A DNA stretch of 64,000 nucleotides from Chitinophagales bacterium (GCA_016787045.1 JAEUVA010000012.1:168182-232181); one strand, 5' to 3'. Positions 19,015-30,200 are shown, counted from the stretch's first letter. The notes: generated by a model not told the origin, from the sequence alone. Numbers and translations are program-made.

Positions 19015-20079
19015 TTACAACGGCTCTTGTTGGCTCAAGCAATGAAAACTCCCCAAACCCCAAATCAAATCCGTAGAGTCTATGCCCACTACCTTGCGGG
19101 TAGTGAATTGCTGTTGTAAAATTTCCAACGCGGCATCATCATTCACATTATCTCTAAACGTGGGCACAATTACAAAATGATTACTGATATAAAAATTAGC
19201 ATAAGATGCCGGTAGGCGCTGCCCATCGTACACTACTGCATGTGGCATAGGCAACTCTACAATATTGAGCTGCTTCCCATTTTCTAATCGCATTTTTGAA
19301 AGCAGCTTTAGATTTTCCTGTAGCAGCTCATAGTTATCATCTTGTCTGTTATTTTCTACCACGGTTACCACTGTATCTTCGTTTACAAAACGGGTAATGT
19401 CATCTATGTGGCCATCGGTATCATCACCTACAATACCATCACCTAACCACAAAATGTGTTCTGCTCCGTAGTAATCAGTTAAGTATTTTTCAATTTCTTT
19501 TTGCGAAAGATGTGGATTCCGGTTTTTATTCAGCAAGCAAGCCGTGGTAGTAAGTAATGTACCTTTGCCGTTAAACTCCACACTGCCGCCTTCCATTACT
19601 ATACCGGGATGAAACACTTTTAACCCTAGCTGCTCTCCTATCAAAGTGGGGATTACATCATCTAAATCGTAAGGCGGGTACTTATCACCCCAGGCATTGT
19701 ATCCCCAGTCCACTATTACTTTTTCCGATGGATATTTTTCTTCACTTGACTTTTTAACCAGAAAAGCTGGGCCATGATCACGGCACCATGCATCATTGGT
19801 TAGATGAAAATAAAACTCAATGTTTTTCATCCCTGCTTCACTCCAAAATGCCGATTGCTGCAAGTGATTCACAGCAAAATTTTTCATGGATTCATCGGCC
19901 ACATTGATACACACCTTTTGGCCTTGTGCTACTAAGTGTATAAACTCACAATATGGTTTGTAAATGGTGTGAATTTTGCCGGGCCAGCTGGCTTCTTTGT
20001 GTGGCCACGAAAGCCACATAGCGCGCTGAAGGGCAAATTCTGCAGGAAAATAAAAGCCAAGTTCACGGGGTGTTTGCAT
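19015..20079 (-). CDS. aguA: agmatine deiminase (peptidylarginine-deiminase fold)
   Basis: 354 residues, the usual length for AguA. Motifs of the guanidino-group-modifying superfamily are in order: AMWLSWPHKEASWPG near the N-terminus, WCRDHGPAFLV, GIVMEGGSVEFNGKGTLLTT, the catalytic DTDGHIDDITRFV block, and the active-site cysteine C347 in GLGSFHCLSQQEPL at the C-terminus. The enzyme hydrolyses agmatine to N-carbamoylputrescine and ammonia, the first step of putrescine synthesis from arginine. The partner N-carbamoylputrescine amidase (aguB) is not in this window. The gene starts 65 bp left of the PhoD-like gene's stop and shares the terminator at 18916-18954. Confidence 0.9.
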   Translation of the reverse strand: MQTPRELGFYFPAEFALQRAMWLSWPHKEASWPGKIHTIYKPYCEFIHLVAQGQKVCINVADESMKNFAVNHLQQSAFWSEAGMKNIEFYFHLTNDAWCRDHGPAFLVKKSSEEKYPSEKVIVDWGYNAWGDKYPPYDLDDVIPTLIGEQLGLKVFHPGIVMEGGSVEFNGKGTLLTTTACLLNKNRNPHLSQKEIEKYLTDYYGAEHILWLGDGIVGDDTDGHIDDITRFVNEDTVVTVVENNRQDDNYELLQENLKLLSKMRLENGKQLNIVELPMPHAVVYDGQRLPASYANFYISNHFVIVPTFRDNVNDDAALEILQQQFTTRKVVGIDSTDLIWGLGSFHCLSQQEPL

Positions 20080-20144
20080 AAATAACAGGTAAAATTAAGG
20101 TGCATACATAGCAATTTCACATCATGCCGCCAACGAAAAATGTG

Positions 20145-21650
20145 TTACTTCTGAAAGGGTACCTGAAATGTACTGATGGTTTTATTGTCTTCATCTACAA
20201 TACTCATTTCTACAAACTCATTGCGCACAATACGCACTTTACCAAAACCATTTTTGCATTCGCGGCTGCTGATGCCTATACCGCCTTTGTTCCAAATATT
20301 ATTCCAGCGATAAAGCCCCAATCCATTACCAATTAGTTTTAAATATTTGGCCAACTCAGTAGTAGCTACGCTAAGTCCGCTGGCATTCATTTCCGGCAGG
20401 CCGGCATTAGTACCATCGTCCATTACAGAATGGTGAGTGTCTCCGCTAATAACAATGATATTTTTTAAGTTGTTGCTTTTTACAAAACTCATAAAGTCAT
20501 TTCGCTCATGTGGGTAGCCCGCCCAATAGCGGGTAAATCCTAAAGCCAGTTGAAACCCAGTCCAATCTTTCCAGTGTAACTGTTGAATTTTTACTCCGGC
20601 TTTTATCAACTTTTCGCAGGCACCATTCAGCGGCACACCACTTACAATAAACTTCCAATCGGCTGTGGAAGCAAGCAAACTTTTTTTGAGCCAATCCATC
20701 TGTTTTTTGCCAAACAATACCAGCGAAGAATCCGGAGCAAACTGCCATTTTCTTTTTAGCGAATCATACTTAAAACACGCTCCATCGGGATAGTCTTTGG
20801 CGCTGTTTCGGTCTAACACAAAAAACTCGGCATTGCCAAAACGAAAGGAATGAAAAATTCCTTCGGCAGTATCGGGCAATTCGTAGTGCGGAAAGTAATC
20901 GGCATAGCCCTTAATTACATTTCTGCGCCAGTGTGGCGGAAAACTATCTGCCGGCATGCTGTAATAGATGTGCCCCTTTTCGCGCCATGAGTTGAACCCG
21001 TTGATGTGATAGCGACCGGCACCGGCACCTACGTAATCATCATCATCAAACACATAATCAATAGGTATGGTTTGCAACATTTCTTTCATTACCTTTTCGT
21101 TGTATCGCCTGCGGTAGCTGCTGTCTATTCCCCAATGCGAATCGGCATAATTGCGGGCAATCATATAATCGGGGTAAGTAAAATCTCCGGTGTGCATCAT
21201 AAAGTACGGATTGCACTTGGGCATGGCATCAAACACTTTCATGTTTTCCGTTTCCTGACAACTACCGGTTACAAAGGTAAAATCGCCTTTTTCATCCGTT
21301 GCCGGAAATGTGCGAAATGAACCACGAACTGCATCTTCCTTGCCATTCACCAACACTTTAAGAAAATACTTAGTATTTGAGGATAAAGAAGAAAGTTGGA
21401 TAATAGCCGAAAAATCTAAAGCAGAAGAGGTATTAGCGTGATAAGTAACTACAGGGGTAAAGTTCTCATTATTGCTCACCAACAACTGTATAGATGATGC
21501 AGTTGACGTACGTGCATATACTTTGCAAGTATTGGCAGTAACTGCACCCGTTACCGGCCCATGTGTTATGTATTGTGCATGGACTTCTGGAATAAAAAAA
21601 ACGGCAACCAATACAGTGAGCGATAAAGCAAATACAGAATGCCTGTTCAT
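20145..21650 (-). CDS. PhoD-like secreted metallophosphatase
   Basis: 501 residues with a signal peptide ending EVHAQ. Residues about 25-125 form the N-terminal Fn3-like PhoD domain (ITHGPVTGAVTANTCKVYAR). The metallophosphatase domain follows, with GSCQETENM, MMHTGDFTYPDY, YVFDDDDYVGAGAGRYH and VISGDTHHSVMDDG. These supply the metal-binding Asp, Asn and His positions of the PhoD/purple-phosphatase-like family. The likely role is hydrolysis of phosphoesters in the periplasm or outside the cell. Its ATG shares one base with the TAA stop of the TonB receptor gene (TAATG), so the two are translationally coupled. Substrate specificity cannot be read from the sequence. Confidence 0.85.
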   Translation of the reverse strand: MNRHSVFALSLTVLVAVFFIPEVHAQYITHGPVTGAVTANTCKVYARTSTASSIQLLVSNNENFTPVVTYHANTSSALDFSAIIQLSSLSSNTKYFLKVLVNGKEDAVRGSFRTFPATDEKGDFTFVTGSCQETENMKVFDAMPKCNPYFMMHTGDFTYPDYMIARNYADSHWGIDSSYRRRYNEKVMKEMLQTIPIDYVFDDDDYVGAGAGRYHINGFNSWREKGHIYYSMPADSFPPHWRRNVIKGYADYFPHYELPDTAEGIFHSFRFGNAEFFVLDRNSAKDYPDGACFKYDSLKRKWQFAPDSSLVLFGKKQMDWLKKSLLASTADWKFIVSGVPLNGACEKLIKAGVKIQQLHWKDWTGFQLALGFTRYWAGYPHERNDFMSFVKSNNLKNIIVISGDTHHSVMDDGTNAGLPEMNASGLSVATTELAKYLKLIGNGLGLYRWNNIWNKGGIGISSRECKNGFGKVRIVRNEFVEMSIVDEDNKTISTFQVPFQK

Positions 21651-24061
21651 TAAAAGTTATATCTCAACTGAAAGGTAAAGTTGCGTAAGGGTTCTACTTT
21701 GCCTGGTCGCAGAGAGTACAAGCGGTTGGTTACGTTTTTAACAATGAAACCCAGTTTGAGGTGGTCGTTAATATTTACACCACTGCGCAGGTCAAAGAAA
21801 AAATCACCGTTAATGTGTTTCATGATATAATTATCTAATGCATTAATGTCGCCAAAAATCAGATTAGATGCGGCCTTAAACAAGGCGGGTATTTTTTCAG
21901 GAGCACTGCCGTAGTTCAGCGTAGTACCAACATAAAATTTTTTATACGTCAACTCTAAATCAGCTCTAAACAAATGCCTGATGCGGTAATACAAAAGTTT
22001 GGAAGTATCAGGGTCACCTAAACCCACTTTTTTGAAATTGTACTTAAACATATCCCCCAAAAAATCTTTGATGGCATAGGTTTCTTTACCGCTGGTATCG
22101 CGCTCGCTCTTGCCGGGCCAGGTGTACGTATATCCGGCCAAAATTTGAATGCCAACAGGGCCTATACTTCCGTTGCCGGCCAAACCAATTTCGTACCCGG
22201 CAATTCTTGCATTCTCAACATTAAGGGCCTTTAAACCCAACAACTGCCCCGTACCGGGAAACGGAAACTCTAAGCTATCCGGAAAAATAGGAGTACCGTC
22301 ACCATATTTATTTGCCCATGTGCCAATCTGAAACTCTATGAATTTACGATACTCCTGCCAGAAGAAAGCCGCATCTACATACGCCATCCACTTGCCTATT
22401 TTAAAACCTTGCTTTAGCCCAAGCTCTAAACTCCAACCGGTTTCTGCACGTAGTGTATCATTAGGTATTATTCGCAACCCATTCATAAACTCGTTGCTGA
22501 TGTATTTTTCGGCTATAGACGGTATGCGGTAACCCTGCCCCCACGACATACGAATAAACGTGGCCTTAGCCGCCTGGATATTCATACCCGCACGGAACAC
22601 CGGCAACCCGGGCTGATTCTTGTTGGCTATAGACCGAATAGGAAAGCCAATGCTTCGGTCGGTATCTACTTGTGCTACTTCATATCGCAAACCACCTTGC
22701 AGTGAAAGTATTTTATAGTTAAACTCTACTTGCCCATATAGAGCGGTGGCAAAATTGATTCGCTGTGTAGGGTACAAGTTGCTGCTGGAAACTCCTACAT
22801 TAAAAGGAATACCTCCGGTAAAAACCAGCAAATTTTTCCATCGGTACTGATACTGATGGTCGGCAATGATTTGAATAGAATTGGCGTTTGGGTCGGTGCC
22901 GCCACCCGGTCTAAAAATATGCATCACCCTGTAGTTGGCATTTACGCGGTGCCCTTTGGGGCTGGTGTAACTTACAAAGGGGTCCAGATTGGTGCGGTAA
23001 TAAGTATCGTCAGAGCCGGTGTTTCTGTATAACGATAACGAATCAATATCTTTTGATATAAAAAACCGGTCGCTGGTTTCGTGCTGAAAGCTACCATTGA
23101 CACCAAAGTTTAAGCCCTCAATTTTGGGGTGTAAGTAGCGAAGTTTAAACAACAACTGCTCGCGTAGCTCTCCGGATAACTCCAAATAGCCATCGTTGCG
23201 GGTAATGTTAGCTGCTGCAACAATTTGAAATTGCTTTACCCGCTGCTGATAGTTGAAGTTGACGATTCCAAAAATAGGAGATGGTGAACCGGCCCACCAT
23301 TTGTTAGTGCCTTTGGGTGGGCTATCATAAAAACCAAAGTTGAGTTCTAAGGCAGTTTTTGGCTCATAGTCGGTAGGCCATTGAGTAACCACGTTTACTA
23401 CCCCATTAAGTGCAGATGAACCATACACTACAGATGAAGCGCCTTTGATTACTTCCACTTGTTTCACATTGGCAAGCGGTACCATTTTGCTTTGTGCTTC
23501 ACCTAAATCTGCACTTTGCATTGAAAGCCCATCGGTAAGTACGGCTGTACGCGAGCCCACTCCATAGCTGTACGAACTTCCTCCACGTATGGAAATCTGT
23601 CCGTCTTGTACCAATACACCCGGTGTTTTTTGCACTACTTCACCCAAGTCGTTGCTATTAGTATTTTGAATCTGCCGGGCGCTCAACACCTCGGTGGTAA
23701 CCGTTTCTTTAGCGGCATTTTTCTTGTAGGCACTTACTGTAACCACCGCATTTACTTGTATGGCCGAAGATTTTAATGCCACTTTTAGCTGCTTCTTGTC
23801 TCCTTCTTTGAGTTCAATTTTTTCTTTATACGATTTATAGCCCACAAAACTCACAGTAAGATCATATTCTCCTGCCGGCAATTGTATTTTGAATCTACCA
23901 GATGCATCGGTCAGGTTACCTCTGCCTTTTTCAAATTTGATGGTAGCCCCTTGCAGAGGGTCGTTGGTTTCTTCATCGAACACCACACCAGAGAGTTCGG
24001 CAGTTTGACAAAAACCCAGAATAGAAAGCAAAAGAAAAATAGGGGTAAAGATTTTTTGCAT
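21650..24061 (-). CDS. TonB-dependent outer-membrane receptor coupled to PhoD
   Basis: 803 residues. A signal peptide (ending GFCQ) is followed by a carboxypeptidase-regulatory-like domain at about residues 20-105 (LSGVVFDEETNDPLQGATIK). The plug is at about 115-230 (VVQKTPGVLVQDGQISIRGG, VIKGASSVVYGSSALNGVVN) and a 22-strand barrel runs to the C-terminus, ending in aromatic FTFQLRYNF. The CarboxypepD-plug-barrel order is typical of Bacteroidota receptors. No SusD partner is adjacent. Instead, the next gene, overlapping by one base, is a PhoD-like phosphatase, which suggests uptake of a phosphorylated ligand or its product. No named substrate class is evident. Confidence 0.9.
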   Translation of the reverse strand: MQKIFTPIFLLLSILGFCQTAELSGVVFDEETNDPLQGATIKFEKGRGNLTDASGRFKIQLPAGEYDLTVSFVGYKSYKEKIELKEGDKKQLKVALKSSAIQVNAVVTVSAYKKNAAKETVTTEVLSARQIQNTNSNDLGEVVQKTPGVLVQDGQISIRGGSSYSYGVGSRTAVLTDGLSMQSADLGEAQSKMVPLANVKQVEVIKGASSVVYGSSALNGVVNVVTQWPTDYEPKTALELNFGFYDSPPKGTNKWWAGSPSPIFGIVNFNYQQRVKQFQIVAAANITRNDGYLELSGELREQLLFKLRYLHPKIEGLNFGVNGSFQHETSDRFFISKDIDSLSLYRNTGSDDTYYRTNLDPFVSYTSPKGHRVNANYRVMHIFRPGGGTDPNANSIQIIADHQYQYRWKNLLVFTGGIPFNVGVSSSNLYPTQRINFATALYGQVEFNYKILSLQGGLRYEVAQVDTDRSIGFPIRSIANKNQPGLPVFRAGMNIQAAKATFIRMSWGQGYRIPSIAEKYISNEFMNGLRIIPNDTLRAETGWSLELGLKQGFKIGKWMAYVDAAFFWQEYRKFIEFQIGTWANKYGDGTPIFPDSLEFPFPGTGQLLGLKALNVENARIAGYEIGLAGNGSIGPVGIQILAGYTYTWPGKSERDTSGKETYAIKDFLGDMFKYNFKKVGLGDPDTSKLLYYRIRHLFRADLELTYKKFYVGTTLNYGSAPEKIPALFKAASNLIFGDINALDNYIMKHINGDFFFDLRSGVNINDHLKLGFIVKNVTNRLYSLRPGKVEPLRNFTFQLRYNF

Positions 24062-24117
24062 ACGCGGTTTTGTATAAGACGCAAAGTAGAATTTTCAGAG
24101 AATTTGTGAACTGCAGA

Positions 24118-25131
24118 TTAAAAGGAAATTTCGCTGAATGGCACTACCTGGTGGATAGGTGTATTATTTTGCTCGTCCTTTATCTCTAAGTGAATGTTCT
24201 TATTTAGCCAATCAATGCTGATTAGCCCGTAATTGGGCTTCATGTAAAGTTGGTCTTTTACCCGGTATTTATTGCCTCCATCGCAGGAATGCCCGTGGGT
24301 CATACCGCTGCTGGTTAGGTCATAAATGGCATAGCCATTTTCACGTTTTAAGCGGCTCAACTCAGAATAGTGTACATCGCCACTTACAAAAAAAACTCTA
24401 CTGGCTTTTGTTTTTTCTATCAACTGCATCATCCGTTCGCGCTCACGAGGCATATTGACCCATGCTTCCCAACCGTTAAAGTCCACCAGAAACTGTGTAC
24501 TACTTACTATCAAACGCAGGTCTGCGGGCTTTTTCAATTCATCTTCCAGCCAACTCCATTGCTCATCACCTAAAAATGTTTTGTGCTTGCTGTTGAGTTT
24601 AATGTATGGCCCTTTGCAATCTAAATCTAACCGTACACGCACTAACTTATCACGAAAGGTACGCGTATCTAACACAATCACTTGTAGCGTTTTCCCTTTT
24701 TCCCCAAAAAAGTACGAGTGATAAATGCCTTTATGCTTCCAACGAGATGAGGTGTCAGGTTCTTCAAAAAATTTCAAAAACACTTTTTTAGACTCTTCTT
24801 TCATTTTGTACTCCTTGCCACCATCATTCTTGCCGTAATCGTGGTCATCCCAGGTGGCTATTACTTTAGTTTTCTTTTTCAATTCCACATATCCCGGCTT
24901 GCTACCGAGCAAATCATACTTCTGCTGCAACACATTCATATCTTCTGTATCGCCATATATATTATCTCCGCAAAAAACAAAAAGGTCTGGCTGTTGCTCC
25001 ACTACTTTGTACCAAATGTCTTGTGGTTTGTTCTGGCTTATACATGAGCCAAATGCAATTTTTGAAACAACTTGAGCATGCACACTCAGCAATGCAAAGA
25101 GGATTACAATCGCTGTAAATAATTTTCTCAT
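24118..25131 (-). CDS. second PhoD-like metallophosphatase
   Basis: 337 residues with a signal peptide (MRKLFTAIVILFALLSVHAQ). It is shorter than its neighbour because the N-terminal Fn3-like domain is missing. The catalytic blocks are AFGSCISQNKPQDIW, VFCGDNIYGDTEDM, VIATWDDHDYGKNDGG, VIVLDTRTFRD and FFVSGDVHYSELSRL, all diagnostic of the PhoD family. Its ATG overlaps the stop of the antiporter gene by four bases (ATGA), so it is translationally coupled to that gene. It is a separate lineage from the 20145-21650 copy, not a recent duplicate. Alkaline phosphatase/phosphodiesterase activity is expected; the substrate is unknown. Confidence 0.85.
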   Translation of the reverse strand: MRKLFTAIVILFALLSVHAQVVSKIAFGSCISQNKPQDIWYKVVEQQPDLFVFCGDNIYGDTEDMNVLQQKYDLLGSKPGYVELKKKTKVIATWDDHDYGKNDGGKEYKMKEESKKVFLKFFEEPDTSSRWKHKGIYHSYFFGEKGKTLQVIVLDTRTFRDKLVRVRLDLDCKGPYIKLNSKHKTFLGDEQWSWLEDELKKPADLRLIVSSTQFLVDFNGWEAWVNMPRERERMMQLIEKTKASRVFFVSGDVHYSELSRLKRENGYAIYDLTSSGMTHGHSCDGGNKYRVKDQLYMKPNYGLISIDWLNKNIHLEIKDEQNNTPIHQVVPFSEISF

Positions 25132-26300
25132 GTATTTTTATTAGGTTTATGAATTAGCATACCCATCATCATCACCAATGCTGTTAGTAATACTACTTGA
25201 ATGAGCAAGGAGCGGTTAATCATATTCATCTGCATACCAACAGGTACAGAAATGAAAAGTAAGATACTGATGAGTCCGCGAGGAGCTATGAATAGTAACG
25301 GTATCCAATCTACCTTTGTTACCCGCAGCCAAACTGCTCGGATAACAAAAATGAAAAGAGTAGTTAGTAGCGATAATGTAAGCGTATCCGGATTAATTAC
25401 CTCTTCGGGCTCTATCAGGAAACCAAAAATGATGAAGAAAAATATGCGAATAAGAAAGGCCCCCTCTGTGACTATTTCTTTAAAGCGATGCACCTCTTGC
25501 GATAAGTGCTCCGTTGAAAATGATTGAACATTTGCCCAGCGCTTCAACTCACGAATATTATTGAGCACTACACCAAAAACCATAATAAAAAGCAGTGATG
25601 GCAAATGATAATACTTGCAGATAGCATAAATCAAAATCATTAAAGATATGATGGGAATAAATTTGACATGGTGCTTGATTTTACCAATAAGAAATGCTAA
25701 AAATGCTGTAGCTACAACAGAAACGAGCACTATCAGCACCAATTGTAAAAAGAACTGAAGTGTTGTGGAGCCGTTGATGACTTCGTTGAAGGCAAGGAAA
25801 TTAAAAAAAAGCACCCCGAGTATATCTGACAAACTGCTTTCATACACAATGAATTCTCGTTTTTCAGCACTTAGATTTTTAACGGTTGGTATAGCAATAG
25901 CACTACTGATTACGCATAGCGGCAATACATTGACCAATATATTTTTAATTTCGCCTTGGGTGTAAAAATAGACGTACGCTGCAAGTATTACGGCTAATAC
26001 CAGCATTGGTACAAATGCGCTGAGTACAGAGCGCTTTACTAATCCAATTCTAGCAGAACTTAGCTCTAATTCTAATGAACCTTCTAGAACAATCAATATC
26101 AGCCCTACCGTACCAAGCAGAGGCAATAACTGCTGCAGATCGGGCACCTGTACATCTAAAAGTATGGTGGTGTATTTAAGCAATCCACCTAAAGCCAGCA
26201 AAAGAATTACTGAAGGAATTTTTGTTTTTGCTGCGCTGATATCAAACAAATAGGCGACTATAACCAGCGAACAGATAATGATGAGAAAGGCAGTTGTCAT
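25128..26300 (-). CDS. cation/proton antiporter (CPA family)
   Basis: 390 residues from the ATG at 26300, just before the first membrane helix TAFLIIICSLVIVAYLF. A longer in-frame start at 26360 would overlap the upstream gene. About twelve hydrophobic segments are visible. The helices containing LILIVLEGSLELELS and CVISSAIAIPTVKNLS, the charged YESSLSDILG segment and the late RGLISILLFISVPVG match the monovalent cation:proton antiporter (NhaP/CPA1-like) fold. It would sit in the inner membrane and exchange Na+ or K+ for H+. Its stop overlaps the start of the PhoD-like gene and it follows the phosphodiesterase gene by 17 bp, so the three form one operon. Confidence 0.82.
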   Translation of the reverse strand: MTTAFLIIICSLVIVAYLFDISAAKTKIPSVILLLALGGLLKYTTILLDVQVPDLQQLLPLLGTVGLILIVLEGSLELELSSARIGLVKRSVLSAFVPMLVLAVILAAYVYFYTQGEIKNILVNVLPLCVISSAIAIPTVKNLSAEKREFIVYESSLSDILGVLFFNFLAFNEVINGSTTLQFFLQLVLIVLVSVVATAFLAFLIGKIKHHVKFIPIISLMILIYAICKYYHLPSLLFIMVFGVVLNNIRELKRWANVQSFSTEHLSQEVHRFKEIVTEGAFLIRIFFFIIFGFLIEPEEVINPDTLTLSLLTTLFIFVIRAVWLRVTKVDWIPLLFIAPRGLISILLFISVPVGMQMNMINRSLLIQVVLLTALVMMMGMLIHKPNKNT

Positions 26301-26317
26301 AGTTCTAAATAAACACT

Positions 26318-27190
26318 CTATTCTAAAAATGCTGTTTTCACCGGCTTTCCTTTCCAACATTCCGGCATTGCCAATTTAAAAACATGTGCAATAGTGGGGG
26401 CTGTATCGTACTGCCTCACCCTCATTTTTAGCCGTTGATTTTTGTTGATAGCTGGCCCGGCTATTATCCAAGGTATCTCTATCTCTTTGCGGGTAAGTCC
26501 GCCATGACCTTTACGAATGCCGCCATGGTCTGCGGTGACAATAATGGTAGTGCTTTCATACAAACCCGTTTTTTTGAGTTGGTTGATAACAAGCCCCGTC
26601 AACGAATCTGCCACTTCTATGCTTCGGTAGTACTGGGGAGTAAAATGTCCATACTCGTGCCCGGCATGGTCCACATGATCAAAATGAACAAACAAAAAGT
26701 CGGGCTGCATTTTTTCTATTAACTCACAAGTGGTTTCGCAGGTGGCAAATGCGTCTTTGGTGTTAATGATGGTATCTATGGCCTCTGTATTTGCCAAGCG
26801 GGCAAAACCCTCCCAATGATGTACACAGGCAATTTTTGCTTTCAGCTTTTGCTCGCGCAATACTTTGAAAATTGTAGGAAAAATTTCTCCCTCCTTTTGC
26901 CCACAAAACTTTTTTCCGGTGATTTTCGTTCGCTCCCAATTGTTGCTGTGTACGGTGTTTACCCGTGGTGGTGCTCCGTTAATCATAGCCGCCCAGTTAG
27001 ATGAACTGGATGTTGGAATCACTGCTTCGGCTTTGTAAGTATATGCACCATTGGCACGGAGAGAATCAAAATTTGGGGTGTGTACTTTTTTAAGTGCTTG
27101 ACCGCCCATGCCATCGAACCCGAGAACGATGACGCGTTGGGAGATGCAAAATGATGGTAGTAAAATCGCAATTAAAATAATGTGTTTCAT
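26318..27190 (-). CDS. type I phosphodiesterase / nucleotide pyrophosphatase-like protein
   Basis: 290 residues from the ATG at 27190, which begins the signal peptide MKHIILIAILLPSFCISQ. An upstream in-frame start at 27232 precedes it by 14 unlikely residues. Alkaline-phosphatase-superfamily motifs are seen in order: VLGFDGMGGQALKK (metal-binding Asp), TSSSSNWAAMINGAPP (nucleophile region), HFDHVDHAGHEYG, and VTADHGGIRKGHGG. The family cleaves phosphodiester or pyrophosphate bonds at a two-zinc site. It lies first in an operon with an antiporter and a PhoD-like phosphatase, all of which fits extracytoplasmic phosphoester processing. Confidence 0.83.
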   Translation of the reverse strand: MKHIILIAILLPSFCISQRVIVLGFDGMGGQALKKVHTPNFDSLRANGAYTYKAEAVIPTSSSSNWAAMINGAPPRVNTVHSNNWERTKITGKKFCGQKEGEIFPTIFKVLREQKLKAKIACVHHWEGFARLANTEAIDTIINTKDAFATCETTCELIEKMQPDFLFVHFDHVDHAGHEYGHFTPQYYRSIEVADSLTGLVINQLKKTGLYESTTIIVTADHGGIRKGHGGLTRKEIEIPWIIAGPAINKNQRLKMRVRQYDTAPTIAHVFKLAMPECWKGKPVKTAFLE

Positions 27191-27251
27191 ACTATGAGAA
27201 TAGATTACGGACATTATCTGATCTTTAACCAAAAATTAACTCCTTAATTGA

Positions 27252-30200
27252 TTAGTGTTTGCGTAAAAATTTTGCAGCTAAATGAACACCAATGATAGAC
27301 AAAAGGAAATAGCTAACAGAAGTAAAAACCATTGCAAAGAACTCGTTTGATGCTACAAAGTTCTGATTAAACATACCCCAAAAAGAAGGAATTGCATATC
27401 TAAGAGCTAGCTTAATACCATCAACAATTCCCCATTGTGCACATACGTTTACCTTATCAACACATTGACTACTAAAGCTAAATTGGAAATAGAGGGCAAT
27501 CCATAGGCCGACCCATAAATGCCAAATGATTACTGCTTTCCAAACATTAGTACCATAATTGATCACCCATTTGTAAATAAAATTTACGACTCTTTTAAAT
27601 ACTGAATTTTCTTCACTATTCACGCGATCGCGCATAGCGACATAAACCATGTTTGCATCATCATCTTTAGATTGATTTCTAAGCTTAATTTCAGTTTCTA
27701 CATAAATAGAACGTTCAAAAGGATACATGCTCTTTAATACAGCAATATACTTTTGTCCATCAGATGCTCTGGGGTTAGAAGTATCATTTAAATCCCAATC
27801 TTTTACTACTATATTTTTAAAATCTATTTTTGGAGTAGGAGTAAGAATAGTGAGCTTGTTGATCAAACATCTCTCTAAAAAAATTCTAACCTCCTTTCTG
27901 TCTGCACCCGTAAAGTTATTGCTATCCAAGTTTACGTGTTCGGCATTTGTTGCAGTCAAGTCAACTTTTCCACCAATCTCAGCTCGAACAAAACTATCTT
28001 TACTTTCAGGTGTATCTTTAGCTACATCTTTTACAGGAAGGCCAGTTATATTATCAGCTATTAAACATACTGTACCTCGCACATTCATTTGAGGTGCAAT
28101 TATGTTTCCCTTTACCCTAACCCCTGCCAAATTTACATCTCCGTTTGTAGTGAGGTTTGATAAATATATGCATAGACATTTAGCTGTTGAAATTCTAGTG
28201 ATTGCTGTCTTTTCTGTCTGATTGAACGCACTTAAAATTCCGGTTTTCTTTGTAGTATATATACCGCTAATATCTAATCCGAGTTTAACACCAGTGTTAT
28301 TAATTGATATATTGCCATGTGCATAAACATCCGTAGGATCAAATTTTTCGTTTCTATCTATTGCCTTATCAAGATCTATACCTCTCAAATCTATGTACCC
28401 ATCAATAGTATTCCCTTCAAGACTAATTCTACCATACTCTACTTTAGTGATGATATGTGGTTCATTGCCAAGGGTTAGATTAAAATTGTGCAAATCGGTA
28501 CTATAAAAAAGCAGGTTACCGCCAACCTTAGACTGTACCAAGGAGAAACTGGCATTTTGATAGTCTTCTAACAACTTCCGCAAACTATCGCTACTGGTGT
28601 TAATAATCTGAATACCCGCAAAATTTATTTTGCCTTCACAGTAAATGGAGTTAAAAAACAAACCACCGATTGTGGTTGCTGAAATCTTGTTGTTTGAAAT
28701 ACTATCCCCCGCACAAATGCTAATTGTACCAAACTTACCCGTATTGGATTCAATTGCTCCCAACACTGTTGCAGCTTCAAGCCGAATACCATTAATATGC
28801 GCTCCGCTAATAGATAAGTCCCCATTAACTTTAAAGTTACTTCTACCTGTATAATCATCAAACTTATTTCTTGGATAGGCACAAAACATTCCATTTATAT
28901 GAGAAAAATTAAGTATAAAATCTCCGCCATTCACATGAGTAGCCAATACTTCTAGATGAGATTCAATATGTACAGAGCTAAGCGAGACCCCTTCATCAAA
29001 CTCGCAATTATTCATGTACACACTTCCTAAAATGCGTGAGTTATCCATTGATAAATATCCTAATGAAACTCTAAAGTTTACAGCGTTCATAAGCCAATCA
29101 CCGGCAAATTGCACATCCTCATGAAAAAGCGTATTTTTCATTGAAAGGTTGCCTATCATCCATAAGCCATATAATGCTGTAATTCCTTTAATATCTGCTC
29201 CATTAATATTTACGTTGCCAGCAATAGTAGTAATGCTGTTATTTTCCTCAGACTGCTTAATGGACAAGTTGCCCTGTATTTGACTATTGCTCAACTCTAA
29301 GATTGGCTTGTGATGCAAATAATTATCACACACCAACAATTCTTGTTCAAGCACCCTGATACGTTGGCTACCATTTTCTACGGGTTTACTTATATCTCCT
29401 GAAGATTGGACCTGTAGGAGCATACTTTTGTAATACATCTCATTCTGATCAAATCCTAGTGTTGGGTCTATTCCTATTATCCGGCTGTTAGCAATTCTAC
29501 ATCCCTCAAAAGAAACATTTCCCCCAACCTTCATATTTGGAGCCCACACTTCACCTAAAACAACGCACTCTTTAAAAGTAATTGAGCCGTCTGTTTTCAG
29601 ATTCTCTAGATTTATTCTTCTATCTTTTTTTGTAATCTCGGGTTCTTTTAATTTTGTTGAATCAGCAAAAGTGCACCTTATGAACTGAATCGACTTTGTC
29701 TGGTGGCAATCTTTTGCTATGAACTGTTGATTAAAAAAACAATTCTCAAAATGAATACCGAGTGAGTTTACCCTGTTGTGCAGAACTACTATATTTTCAA
29801 AAAAACAGTACTTTACAACTTTCTCTGTCTGCATAACATTAGCGACCTCAACACTTGTAGTATCTGTAATATAAACTTCCCCTTTTACCAAAAAATTAGA
29901 TGGCACATCTGGCGAGTGGTTTAGTATCCTCATAAACTCATCTGCGGTAATCTCAAGAAGATTTGCTGTATTTTCTTCTCTTGTTGACTTGTTGACGTTG
30001 CTATGTGGTGTTTCTATTTGAGTTGGCAATACGTTTGAAGTTAATGGCAGTGTAGCAAAGTTGTCCTGCCGCATCGGCAACTCGCCAAGTATTGGTTCGT
30101 CATCAACCATTCGTACTGCCCCGTCTTTTTCATTGATCCCAAACCAAGCGTTAAAAATGGCCTCGCCATAACACACTATCGCCTTAGCTCTGTAGGTATC

